Assembly: GCA_016292545.1 (NCBI GenBank)
Contig: JAEDIG010000073.1
Location: 1-11,999 of the forward strand
Length of the DNA: 11,999 nucleotides
Origin: Bacteroidaceae bacterium
Lineage (GTDB): Bacteria; Bacteroidota; Bacteroidia; Bacteroidales; Bacteroidaceae
Direction: 5' to 3'
Part shown: one piece after another, positions 1-7,067 of the stretch
How the letters are laid out: each line of letters opens with the position of its first letter
Numbering within the stretch: the first letter of the stretch is position 1
Made by a program: the position numbers and the translations under genes
Notes under the pieces: model-generated
Told to the model about the DNA's origin: nothing
Seen by the model: only the letters and a program-made list of their open reading frames with translations
Database searches by the model: none

Positions 1-1448
1 TTCATCACCAGCCGCCCGCTGAATACAATGTAGTTCACGGTGTCATCGTCCACTGGCGAGAAAACTGCTTGCACGCCGCTTCCGTCATACGTAGCCGCTG
101 GGCATCCCAGAAGGATGCTGTCCGGGTCCACCACATACTGGCTGCTCATCTTGTCGCCCAGCACACCAAGAACCATCCATCGCTCCATGTCCGGGCGTTG
201 TGGACTGTTGTCGGTCACGTATGCCATGGTCTTTATGCTTCCCGCCTGCATGAAAAGGGCGGTCCAGCTGTATGCAGCAAGCGTGTCGCGTATGGCCGCT
301 GTCTGGTGCACATCCTCCTTTGCCATGTTCTCCACCAGTGCCCAGTGGCCGCGCATTGGTGTCTGCCATTTTTTGGCCCTGCACACGCGCACCCACCATT
401 CCTCCATGCTCGCGCCCTTGTGGTCGGTATGTTCACCGCGAGCCATGGCTTTCAGTGCGTTCAGTGCACTGCTTCCCGTAGCATCCACCACATACTCTGT
501 CATCAGTCTGTTCCTTCCGCTCCACATCGGCTCCATACTATCCTCCGTAATGGGATCCTCCACCAGGTTCTCCAGCTGCTGCACATCAGCACGCACGCTG
601 ACCCTGTTCCATACGTCGGCAATCGACAGCGTACTTCCATGGTCGGATGCGTTCTGTGTGGTTATGTCAACCACACTCCTTGTTTCTTCCGTGATTCCTG
701 TACCATCCAGTCGCGACCATTGGATATTTCCACTCTCGCGTACGGTCTTCCAATTCATCAGATAGATGCTTTTTCCCCGCTGAACGGCATGCAGGCCAAG
801 CAGACGGAGTATCTCTTCCACAACCTCACGCTGGGTCCACACATCCTGCTCGTCATCACCAAGAAAAAGGCGGTCATTCACTTCAAGGTCCTGGAACACT
901 GTCCATCTGCGCTCCTCCTTTCCGTCTACTGCCACACTTCCGTCGTGCCACACGTCTTCGCCCAGGCATTCCGTCAGCAGCGATGCCATCGTCCTGTAGC
1001 CGCTTTCCGCCATGGCGGTGGCATAGCTCACGTTTCCACCGCCTATTCGTCTGTATTTCCTGTATTCCAGCGCGCCCAGCAGGTCACAGCATGTAAGCTC
1101 CACCTCATCGAGCACATCCTCGTAGGGCTGGCTGTACATCTTCGGGATTACGCGCCCGAAGAATACGCACTCTCCGTCTCTTGTCACCGTCACCCGCACG
1201 TCGTCTATGTCCTGTCCGTACAGTGAAGGCATATACTCACGGCACAGCAGTCTCACGGTGGCCTGCACAGGGAGAACCACATCACGGGTGTCCGATGCCT
1301 GGCTCTCCGTCTCTATGCTGTCCACGGCAAACCACACACCGCATTCCTCCGTGCCTATTTCCAGCATCTGGCTGCTTCCCTGCTCGCTGTCTATTCGCAG
1401 GCCGATCTGGCTGCCTTTAGCGTTGTTGAATATTCCTTTCAGTGTCAT
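1..1448 (-). CDS. Tail hub/baseplate-type protein, 3' end missing
   Basis: I translated this frame by hand: it opens with ATG at 1448 (MTLKGIFNNAKG) and stays open for 482 codons to the window edge, so the C-terminus is missing. It begins 4 bases after the tape-measure stop, with AAGGA just upstream, so it is translationally linked to that gene. The gene directly after a tape measure normally encodes a distal tail or tail-hub protein that closes the tail tip. Consistent with this, the first ~120 residues look beta-rich (VTVTRDGECVFFGRVIP), followed by a part resembling tail-hub folds, with a helix then a strand (VVEEILRLLGLHAVQRGKS, then IYLMNW). I see no enzyme motif and no signal peptide. 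Coding status is very likely from length and continuous frame; the tail role is inferred from position, and the split between Dit-like and hub-like domains is a guess. Confidence 0.78.
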   Translation of the reverse strand, partial: MTLKGIFNNAKGSQIGLRIDSEQGSSQMLEIGTEECGVWFAVDSIETESQASDTRDVVLPVQATVRLLCREYMPSLYGQDIDDVRVTVTRDGECVFFGRVIPKMYSQPYEDVLDEVELTCCDLLGALEYRKYRRIGGGNVSYATAMAESGYRTMASLLTECLGEDVWHDGSVAVDGKEERRWTVFQDLEVNDRLFLGDDEQDVWTQREVVEEILRLLGLHAVQRGKSIYLMNWKTVRESGNIQWSRLDGTGITEETRSVVDITTQNASDHGSTLSIADVWNRVSVRADVQQLENLVEDPITEDSMEPMWSGRNRLMTEYVVDATGSSALNALKAMARGEHTDHKGASMEEWWVRVCRAKKWQTPMRGHWALVENMAKEDVHQTAAIRDTLAAYSWTALFMQAGSIKTMAYVTDNSPQRPDMERWMVLGVLGDKMSSQYVVDPDSILLGCPAATYDGSGVQAVFSPVDDDTVNYIVFSGRLVM

Positions 1449-1452
1449 TTCA

Positions 1453-4380
1453 TTATCCTTTTCTTATGTTGGTTTTTCGGGTGGTAAGACGCGTCTCATT
1501 GGCCAGTACGCCCACCAGGTCCCGTCCTTTCAGACGCAGCTTTATGGCTGCTGCTCCTCCTTGTGTGCCATTGTCACCCATCAGGTCGCGCAGCTTGTCC
1601 AGCGGAGCTATCACCTCTGGGTTGCGGCTTGCACCTGCATATTCGCCAATGAGTCCAAGAGTGGGCCCATACACAAGTCCGCCGTCTGCGAACTTCGGTA
1701 CAGCCGCCGCCAGTATGACTGCCTGTTGCTGTGCTATCATTCCGCTAGCTATGCCCATTCCTGCAAAGGGTATGCTTGCATGTGCGGCAAAGGTCTTGGC
1801 TGCCGCCACTGCGCTCCAAGCTGCCGCCTCCGGCCCTAGCGACGCAGCAGTGGCCGCACTTGTCGCAATGGCCACGGCGGAAGAAGCCTCCATCGTGGTG
1901 GCTTCTTGTGTCTCTGCGGCCGCTTCTGCTATCTTGGTGGCCGCATGGGCTTTGCTGGATAGGGTGAGTAGGTTGATTATCTCCACCACACCTTTCACAC
2001 CGTCATACACTCCCAGCGCACCGTCCACAATCCCGGTAATCCTCTTCCAGGCGTTCCCGCTACCTGTCACTGCCTCGGTAATGCCTTCTATGCTTCCTCC
2101 CAGTCCGCGCATGGTCGTCCATGCTCCGCGCATGGTCACCTGCCCCCTGCGCAGCTGCTTCTCATAGACAATCCATTGTTCGGCCATCCTTCTCACACTT
2201 CCCCGCTGTGCATCCGTCATCGGACTTGTGGCATCCTCCATCATGTCCCTGAGAGTCCTGAGCTTCTCGCGAACGCCATCCAGTCCTACCAGTTCCAGTT
2301 CCATCTTCAGCTGTCCTCCGCTCATACCCTGCAGTCGCTTTGTCTCCTGTTCCATCTGCGGGAGCCTGGCAATCTGCTCCATCGCCGTGCGTTTCTGCTG
2401 TAGGCGGTCCAGTGTCTGCTGGATGCCTGCAAGCTCCGTAGCGGTGGCGTGCCGCATCCGTTCGTCGTATAGGGTAATGGCATCATCCAGCGCAGCCAGC
2501 GTGTCCAGCTTCCGAAGCTCTGGCTCCGAGGTCATCGGCTTGTCGTTCTGCCCAAGCTGTGAGGCAATGAGGTCATCCTGCATGTCCATCTGTTCCTTTA
2601 TGCCCTCTTTTGCCATCCGCTGGCTCTCTGCCATGAGGCGCTGCTCTGTGCTTAACTGTTCGTTGATCCGCCGAACAGAGTCCTCCTTCTCCGCGATGCC
2701 CGTTCCTTCCATTGCGCGAGCTGCGCCCATAGCCGGCATCTCTATGCCCGACAACTCGTCCGAAAGCTGTTCCATCTGCTTTCGCATGGAGGCTATCTCG
2801 TTTCCAGCCTCACGGATGCGCGTCTTTGCCTTGTCAAGTTCACTGGTTCCTTCAACCTCCACGCGCACTGTGGTGGTGGCGACTCCAGCTTGGCTCCCTC
2901 CACCTACATCCACACGCTCATCCTTCATCTGGTTCTGTGTGCTGTACATGCGTCGGCGGCCTTTCTCGTCATAGATGATGTCATGCACCTCCTGCTGCCG
3001 CATGGCAATACTGTTGGCCAGTGTGCGCATCCGTGCCTCTATCTCCAGCTGGCGGCAATAGGCAGCACTGTTGGCCGTCAATGCTTCATACCATTGCTTC
3101 ACGCTTCCGTATATGCCCATCGTCTGGCCATAGGTGGCGTTCATCTGCTCCACCAGCGTTTTTTCTTTCTCCTTGGATCCCTGGAAGTCGCGCAGCGTGT
3201 TGATGTGGATTTCCAGCTGTGCCCTTGCCTGCTCCAGTGTCCTTCGCTCGTCGTTCAGGGCGGCGCGCGCCTGTTGCTGCCGTTCGGTCAGTCCGTCCGC
3301 ACTGTCTGTGGCCTTGCCCTGTGCGCTTGTGAGACTTGTCCACAGGGCGATAAGCCCTTCAATGGCCAGATATAAACCTCCCGTCATAACTGCATACAGT
3401 CCCACGACGGCCACCCTGAGCGCAGTGGTGCTCACGGTTGCTGCACCCGTTGCAGCGGTCAGCATTCGCTGGGCGGTGGCTACCATGCGGGTGTTTACGG
3501 CTAGCATGGCCTGCCGGACATGGAGAATGGATGCAGCATCATGGACGGCCTTTAGCGACATGGCAAGTTTGGTGGCATTGGCCGCCACTTGCATAATGGT
3601 CTGCCCCACGGTCACCAGAGGCATCAGCGCCTGAATGGCCTTTCCGGCTTCTTCCTTTGTATCGCCCAGGCTGTTTGCCAACTGTTGCTGTCGTCCTGCA
3701 TCGGTTTGTGCAAGCGCCTGGTTCATCTGGCCCACATTGTCGGTAATTACCTGTGCAAGCATGGCGGCGCGCTGCTGCTCGTTGCCGTATTTCAGCACCT
3801 CTTTCTGTGCCTCCGTGAAGGTTATGCCCACACGCTGGAGCACATCCACCTGCCCCTGCATGGCTTTTCCCATCATGTTGCCTATGCTGGCGGCACTCTG
3901 TGTGGTTGCGTTCAGTCCGTCCTGCTGGGCTATCAGGTTGTTCATAGCGGGGATAAGCACCTCCAGACTCTGCTTTTCGTTCAGGAAGGTGGCCATCTGC
4001 TGGGCACCCATCAGCTGCACCTCATCTCCCACCACACCCAGCGCCTGCTGTGCGGAACATAGGTCCTTCACGGACTGTATCATTTCATCGGTAGCGCCCA
4101 TGCGTTGCCGCATGACCGTCTGGAGCTTCGTGTCGGCCTCCATCTGCACGGCGTATGCCTTCGACAGGTCGGTGACCACGCCCTCCAGTTCGCCCATGGC
4201 CTGCTGGATGGTCCCTACAGCCTGCGCCACCTGTGCCCACGAGATGATGGACATCCTTGCCTCCTCGGCCGAACGGCGCACAGCGCCTATGGCTTTGCTC
4301 AGCTCGTCGGCGTTCATCGTCACGTGGTGAAATGTGCCGCTGTCCTCAATTTTTACCGTGAATCGTACCTGCTTATCCAT
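1453..4380 (-). CDS. Tail tape measure protein
   Basis: This 975-residue protein sets tail length during assembly, is wrapped by the chaperones encoded upstream, and is ejected at infection. It is the longest gene in the window, rich in helix, Gln, Ala and Met. Residues ~1-300 look like the conserved tape-measure N-terminus; ~320-350 form a hydrophobic patch (VAVVGLYAVMTGGLYLAIEG) typical of membrane-inserting segments; ~360-790 are largely charged coiled coil; ~830-905 are Ala-rich. Near the C-terminus it carries ADGGLVYGPTLGLIGEYAG followed by PEVIAPL (from ~898), a pattern common at tape-measure C-termini. At about 0.15 nm per residue it would measure a tail of roughly 145 nm. ATG at 4380 is preceded by an A-rich leader (GCATAAAAA) without a clear Shine-Dalgarno site. 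A 216-base gap holding an opposite-strand gene separates it from the chaperones. Confidence 0.92.
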   Translation of the reverse strand: MDKQVRFTVKIEDSGTFHHVTMNADELSKAIGAVRRSAEEARMSIISWAQVAQAVGTIQQAMGELEGVVTDLSKAYAVQMEADTKLQTVMRQRMGATDEMIQSVKDLCSAQQALGVVGDEVQLMGAQQMATFLNEKQSLEVLIPAMNNLIAQQDGLNATTQSAASIGNMMGKAMQGQVDVLQRVGITFTEAQKEVLKYGNEQQRAAMLAQVITDNVGQMNQALAQTDAGRQQQLANSLGDTKEEAGKAIQALMPLVTVGQTIMQVAANATKLAMSLKAVHDAASILHVRQAMLAVNTRMVATAQRMLTAATGAATVSTTALRVAVVGLYAVMTGGLYLAIEGLIALWTSLTSAQGKATDSADGLTERQQQARAALNDERRTLEQARAQLEIHINTLRDFQGSKEKEKTLVEQMNATYGQTMGIYGSVKQWYEALTANSAAYCRQLEIEARMRTLANSIAMRQQEVHDIIYDEKGRRRMYSTQNQMKDERVDVGGGSQAGVATTTVRVEVEGTSELDKAKTRIREAGNEIASMRKQMEQLSDELSGIEMPAMGAARAMEGTGIAEKEDSVRRINEQLSTEQRLMAESQRMAKEGIKEQMDMQDDLIASQLGQNDKPMTSEPELRKLDTLAALDDAITLYDERMRHATATELAGIQQTLDRLQQKRTAMEQIARLPQMEQETKRLQGMSGGQLKMELELVGLDGVREKLRTLRDMMEDATSPMTDAQRGSVRRMAEQWIVYEKQLRRGQVTMRGAWTTMRGLGGSIEGITEAVTGSGNAWKRITGIVDGALGVYDGVKGVVEIINLLTLSSKAHAATKIAEAAAETQEATTMEASSAVAIATSAATAASLGPEAAAWSAVAAAKTFAAHASIPFAGMGIASGMIAQQQAVILAAAVPKFADGGLVYGPTLGLIGEYAGASRNPEVIAPLDKLRDLMGDNGTQGGAAAIKLRLKGRDLVGVLANETRLTTRKTNIRKG

Positions 4381-4390
4381 TTTTTATGCT

Positions 4391-4398
4391 TAACTTTG
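4391..4398 (+). promoter_or_regulatory. Candidate -7 box for the small + strand gene
   Basis: TAACTTTG matches the Bacteroidetes -7 consensus TAnnTTTG exactly and is followed by C, giving the same nine bases (TAACTTTGC) as the leftward late promoter at 9384-9391. It lies 25 bases before the ATG at 4424, a sensible distance for a short 5' leader. I do not find a good TTTG at the -33 position, which here falls inside the first codons of the tape-measure gene on the other strand. This is a consensus match only. Confidence 0.4.
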
Positions 4399-4423
4399 CC
4401 GAAAATTCAACAATTAATATATA

Positions 4424-4600
4424 ATGTATATGTTTATTATACCGATGATGCTTTCTGATAAGTCTCCTATTGTCGCCATTTGGGAAGATATGAAGGCATT
4501 TGCATGGGATTATCCTTTCACGGTAATCGCGTTGCACGTTATAGCCGGCATCCTTTACTGGTACCTCTTCCTGAAAGAGAGGGAATGTGACAAGCGCTAA
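4424..4600 (+). CDS. Small single-pass membrane protein, moron candidate
   Basis: A 58-residue ORF starting MYMFIIPMMLSDKSP and ending KERECDKR, opposite in strand to the tail operon around it. Residues ~31-50 (PFTVIALHVIAGILYWYLFL) form one clear membrane span, followed by a charged tail. By hand count 75 of 177 bases are G or C (42%), visibly lower than the flanking tail genes. A TAACTTTG box lies 25 bases upstream; the leader is AT-rich with no Shine-Dalgarno site. Its TAA (4598-4600) overlaps the TAG of the convergent chaperone gene, so it fills the gap exactly. I recognise no family. Strand, composition, private promoter and insertion between tail genes fit a prophage-expressed cargo gene such as a superinfection-exclusion or envelope protein, but that is inference. 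Alternative starts are Met3 (4430) and Met8 or Met9. Confidence 0.6.
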   Translation: MYMFIIPMMLSDKSPIVAIWEDMKAFAWDYPFTVIALHVIAGILYWYLFLKERECDKR

Positions 4601-4911
4601 CTGAGCCCGAACTGCTCCCGCGCCCTGCGGTACCGCTCCATCAGCTCCGCGTGGTCGGGCTCCGGTGTATGTTCCTGCTTCTTTTCTTCGTCTTCATCCC
4701 AGGGGAACCGCATCACATCGGATGCTTTCAGCGGTCTTTTGCTCCATGGCTGTAGCTGACACAGACACATCATACGGGCCTGCTCCCACCTTTCGCGCCT
4801 TTCTTCATCCCTCATCTGTCTCCACCGGTCATAGATACTCCTGAATTCATAAGGGGTGCATAGCAGGAAGTCCTGCACTCCCATTCCTACGCACCCCACT
4901 CCTAGGCTCAT
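4597..4911 (-). CDS. Tail assembly chaperone, T-like frame (GT partner)
   Basis: This 104-residue stretch lies just after the G-like chaperone and before the tape measure, where lambda T and its counterparts lie. It is helical and highly charged (RRERWEQARMMCLCQLQPW, then a proline-containing KRPLKASDVMRFPWDEDEEKK); the motif 'FPWD' after a K-rich turn is common in the second chaperone frame of siphoviruses. The frame is open upstream of ATG 4911 back to the A-run at 4961-4969, with no stop, so it is probably made mainly as a -1 frameshift fusion with the preceding gene: 98 residues of the G frame, then AAC, ending at residue 219. An independent start at 4911 is possible, since GAAGGA lies about 12 bases upstream, but no strong site decides it. 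In lambda the G and GT proteins coat the tape measure and recruit tube subunits. Confidence 0.75.
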   Translation of the reverse strand: MSLGVGCVGMGVQDFLLCTPYEFRSIYDRWRQMRDEERRERWEQARMMCLCQLQPWSKRPLKASDVMRFPWDEDEEKKQEHTPEPDHAELMERYRRAREQFGLS

Positions 4912-4935
4912 TATTTCTTCAATTCCTTCTATACT

Positions 4936-4970
4936 TCCGTCACCACGGATGCAACCTATGTTTTTTTTTG
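4936..4970 (-). promoter_or_regulatory. Predicted programmed -1 frameshift site
   Basis: On the - strand the G-like gene ends CAA AAA AAA ACA TAG: a run of nine A (4969-4961) flanked by C, two codons before the stop. Paired Lys codons on A AAA AAA can slip back one base; the next codon is then AAC and the frame runs open through 17 further codons into the T-like ORF. Eleven bases after the run is a small hairpin, TCCGT GGTG ACGGA (4949-4936), a possible stimulator. The arrangement matches the conserved tail-chaperone frameshift known from lambda-like tails. The positions are direct observation; efficiency is unknown. Confidence 0.75.
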
Positions 4971-5255
4971 CTCTTCTGCGGCTTCCGGCTGTAATGCACC
5001 TGCTATGTCCTCCTCCGTCAGGTTGTCGAAAAAGGTCTGCATGTCCATGTCGAATGGTATGCCTTCACGCACACAAGCGCTTTTCACACAACACCACAGC
5101 AGCACGAGACTTCCCTCCATGCCCATATCCTGTACGTTCGCCACGTCCTGGCCGGTTTCTTCCTTGAATCGGACCAGTGCACCCATGGTCACGTAGCACG
5201 GAAGGTCGCGCCCCGAAATATGGATGGTGCTTTTTCCTTTGATGATTCCTTTCAT
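4956..5255 (-). CDS. Tail assembly chaperone, G-like protein
   Basis: A 99-residue acidic protein (MKGIIKGKSTIHISGRDLP..., ending AAEEQKKT). The N-terminus has short strands and a 'tyrosine-valine-threonine-met-gly' turn (CYVTMGALVRFKEETG) that is typical of phage tail chaperones assessing a small substrate domain; the rest is helical and ends in an Ala/Glu-rich tail before the slippery A-run. It sits between the tail tube gene (18 bases upstream) and the tape measure, the standard chaperone position. In the lambda model G is made in excess and the frameshifted GT at a few percent, both binding the tape measure in the cytoplasm and absent from the finished virion. Family membership is inferred from position, size and the frameshift rather than from a unique motif. 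Confidence 0.82.
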   Translation of the reverse strand: MKGIIKGKSTIHISGRDLPCYVTMGALVRFKEETGQDVANVQDMGMEGSLVLLWCCVKSACVREGIPFDMDMQTFFDNLTEEDIAGALQPEAAEEQKKT

Positions 5256-5273
5256 GCGTCCTGTATTATGGGG

Positions 5274-5738
5274 TTATACGGATGATTCACTCAGGCCGTT
5301 CCCACCTTCCTTCTTGGCCACGGGACCGCAGTTCTCCAGCTGGACGCTATACTTTGCATCCTCGCCCGAGTTGCCGGTGAGTTCCAGACTGGTAATGATA
5401 TACTTGCCCGTATATCCGCCCGTGGTCTTTCCTTCGCGGCTGCCTGCCTGACGCACGTTGTAGCTTGCATCCACAGGTTGCGCAGATAACTGGAGATCCT
5501 TCAGCTGGTCGTATGTAGGTGTTTCATCATCCCCGTCGGTGAGCACGCAACCATCCGCTGTTATGCTCTCGGAGAAGTTCTTCACGTATTTCTCTTTCCA
5601 CTTTCCTGCACCGGCTTCCTTTGTCAGTCGTTCGCCGGTTTCGGTGTTGGTGGTTATCTTGCAGTTTGCACTATAACCCAATGCCTTCCCTCCCACCGAG
5701 AGGATAAGGTCTTGTCCGTCCAGTACTGTCTTTGCCAT
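5274..5738 (-). CDS. Major tail tube protein
   Basis: A 154-residue protein starting MAKTVLDGQDLILSVGGKAL. The pattern 'GKALGYSANCKITTNTET', then 'GKWKEKYVKNFSESITADG', resembles the TP901-1/lambda-V group of tail tube proteins, in which stacked hexameric rings form the tube. The frame is open further upstream to an ATG at 5843, but I choose ATG 5738: it gives the normal family N-terminus, is preceded by the A-rich leader seen before other structural genes here (ACAAAAAAAACATCATT), and avoids overlapping the lipoprotein gene, which ends at 5774. Downstream are the two chaperones and the tape measure. No sheath gene precedes it, which argues for a non-contractile tail. Alternative: another beta-rich tail protein, but high expression signals and position favour the tube. 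Confidence 0.83.
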   Translation of the reverse strand: MAKTVLDGQDLILSVGGKALGYSANCKITTNTETGERLTKEAGAGKWKEKYVKNFSESITADGCVLTDGDDETPTYDQLKDLQLSAQPVDASYNVRQAGSREGKTTGGYTGKYIITSLELTGNSGEDAKYSVQLENCGPVAKKEGGNGLSESSV

Positions 5739-5773
5739 AATGATGTTTTTTTTGTTTGAATGGTGTTCTAATC

Positions 5774-6331
5774 CTATTTTAATATCTTTCCCGCAAGCAC
5801 GCCAATTGCCATGAATGCAGCTCCTACGAGCAGGCGCGTCCATTGTTCGCGACGGCTGTTGTCGGGAGGGTGGCTCTGCTGCTGTTTCCTGGATGCTTCA
5901 TACATCCGCTGGTACCAGTGACTCAGGCTGGCATAGTATTCCACCTGCCGTTCCAGGCTGTCACATGTAGCGTAGGCCATAAGCCTGTCGCCTTTCCTGA
6001 CCACACCCACCTGAGCCCTGCCGTTCCTGGCTGTATAGGATGCGCCTTCAGGCATGTTCGCCACGCTGTCAGCCGGCATGAACACGGTAGCCTTCGACTC
6101 ATGAACCGGCTCCTTCATCACTGCCACTCCTGACAGGGTTCCTTGCATCCACGCGCTGTCCGCGCTTTCCTCCAGGTTCTGGCTGTGGGTCTGCTTCCTC
6201 GTCGCGCATCCCTGCCAGCACAGGGCAGCCGTCACGATGGCGGCAACTGCCAGCAGCATCGATGCTCTTCCTGAGGCGTGTGATTTCGCCTTTCGTCGCC
6301 CGTAGGCATTTTCTTGTTTCGTTGAGTTCAT
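5774..6331 (-). CDS. Lipoprotein with C-terminal membrane segment, candidate spanin
   Basis: A 185-residue protein with an N-terminal basic stretch (GRRKAKSHASGR), a hydrophobic core (MLLAVAAIVTAALCW) and a candidate lipid-attachment Cys at 42 (QGCATRK), then ~120 residues predicted periplasmic, and a second hydrophobic segment at ~166-182 (LLVGAAFMAIGVLAGKILK) at the very end. Lipid anchor at one end and inner-membrane helix at the other is the topology of a unimolecular spanin (phage T1 gp11), which fuses inner and outer membranes in the last step of lysis. It overlaps the preceding gene out of frame by 233 bases. A second possible start, ATG 6259, has AGGAAG seven bases upstream and would trim 24 residues, but loses the basic n-region, so I keep 6331. 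The lipobox is not classic. The spanin role is inferred. Confidence 0.65.
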   Translation of the reverse strand: MNSTKQENAYGRRKAKSHASGRASMLLAVAAIVTAALCWQGCATRKQTHSQNLEESADSAWMQGTLSGVAVMKEPVHESKATVFMPADSVANMPEGASYTARNGRAQVGVVRKGDRLMAYATCDSLERQVEYYASLSHWYQRMYEASRKQQQSHPPDNSRREQWTRLLVGAAFMAIGVLAGKILK

Positions 6332-6533
6332 CCTGTAGGGGTTTTACGATGTTGTCCATCAGCACACGGGTGGCATGTTCCGCATTGTCCATGCGCACAC
6401 GCTCGGTCTCAGCCTCGGAACGCGAAGCTTCTGCGCTGGCCTTCCTCAGTGTGCTGCGCATCGACAGAAGGGCTGTTATCGCGCCTATGAGTCCGCCTCC
6501 TATGAGCGTGGTTATGATGTCCGTTGCTGCCAT
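6099..6533 (-). CDS. Membrane-anchored coiled-coil lysis protein, i-spanin or holin candidate
   Basis: A 144-residue protein. Residues ~5-25 (DIITTLIGGGLIGAITALLS) are one membrane helix; ~26-90 form a charged coiled coil (KASAEASRSEAETERV, then LQDELNETRKCL); residues ~97-106 have a two-Cys motif CRHRDGCPVL. After that the sequence is Gly/Arg/Pro-rich and low in structure, and it is there that the frame overlaps the start of the lipoprotein gene, so the tail may be a by-product of the overlap. N-terminal anchor plus coiled coil, placed between amidase and an overlapping lipoprotein, resembles lambda Rz next to Rz1, but a holin role cannot be excluded because no other holin is seen. It starts 27 bases after the amidase stop, with AAAGGA very close to the ATG. 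Confidence 0.7.
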   Translation of the reverse strand: MAATDIITTLIGGGLIGAITALLSMRSTLRKASAEASRSEAETERVRMDNAEHATRVLMDNIVKPLQDELNETRKCLRATKGEITRLRKSIDAAGSCRHRDGCPVLAGMRDEEADPQPEPGGKRGQRVDARNPVRSGSDEGAGS

Positions 6534-6560
6534 TTCCTTTCGTGTGTATGTATGGGTTTG

Positions 6561-7001
6561 TTACTTCTTGTTATTGTTCATCCATCCGTATTCTTTCTGC
6601 ACGTCGAAGCAGGGGCACACCTTCTTCCACTTCCGGGGGTCCTTCCCCCAGATGTCGCGGTGACCCAGCACGCGTGCCTTCGGATAGCGGACCGACAGCG
6701 ACTCCAGCAGTTCCTCCAGGGCCTGCTTCTGCGCATCGGTGCGGTTGTCCACATATTCGCCGTTCTCCAGTCCGCCCGTCCATGCCACATGGATGCTTTT
6801 CTCGTTGAATCCTTTCACACCGTTGGCCACCTTGTCCTCCGAAAGGAGCTGCACCACCTTTCCGTCCGATTCCACGACATAGTGGTAGCCGGGATGTTCC
6901 CATCCCAAAAGGATGAACTGATAGGCTACATCCTTTGCCTTCTGGCTTCTGCCTCCGCCCGTGCAGTGGACAAATATGTATGTTATGTTCCTTGTACTCA
7001 T
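6561..7001 (-). CDS. N-acetylmuramoyl-L-alanine amidase (endolysin)
   Basis: A 146-residue zinc amidase of the Amidase_2/T7 lysozyme type, which cuts the bond between MurNAc and the L-Ala of the peptide stem. The start is IFVHCTGG with zinc ligand His12; the core shows GYHYVVESDG (Tyr41), NEKSIHVAWTGG, LGHRDIWGKDPRKW with His114, and KKVCPCFDV with Cys129, preceded by Lys127 as in the T7 lysozyme K-x-C arrangement. Length is normal for a single-domain phage amidase, and I see no cell-wall-binding domain. There is no signal peptide, so it should need a holin for release. It opens the lysis block and sits after a long leader (7002-7299). The assignment is firm; a cell-wall role outside lysis is less likely. 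Confidence 0.95.
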   Translation of the reverse strand: MSTRNITYIFVHCTGGGRSQKAKDVAYQFILLGWEHPGYHYVVESDGKVVQLLSEDKVANGVKGFNEKSIHVAWTGGLENGEYVDNRTDAQKQALEELLESLSVRYPKARVLGHRDIWGKDPRKWKKVCPCFDVQKEYGWMNNNKK

Positions 7002-7030
7002 GCTTTGTATGTATTTTGGGCCTCCGGGGA

Positions 7031-7067
7031 GGACTCCGCCCGACGCTTTTAATCCATTACGGAGTCC
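7031..7067 (-). repeat. Perfect 8-bp inverted repeat in the amidase leader
   Basis: GGACTCCG at 7031-7038 is matched by CGGAGTCC at 7060-7067, with a 21-base loop, ending about 30 bases before the amidase ATG at 7001. A smaller stem (CCTCC next to GGAGG, 7021-7032) abuts it. In the transcript this would give a GC-rich hairpin just upstream of translation start. Confidence 0.55.

Noticed and set aside
69..1226. Long + strand open frame (385 codons) and an overlapping one at 40-765
   Set aside because: Both lie antisense to the tail hub gene, which continues past the left edge. Their products are His/Cys/Ser-rich with no recognisable domain, as expected for the shadow of a GC-rich coding strand.
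1442..4330. Several + strand frames of 150-250 codons across the tape measure
   Set aside because: All are antisense to the tape measure gene, low in structure and rich in Ser/Pro/Cys; none has a start signal or a coherent fold.
5739..5843. N-terminal extension of the tail tube frame
   Set aside because: It overlaps the lipoprotein gene and adds a sequence (MDAPARRSCIHG) unlike tube proteins; ATG 5738 has the usual leader.
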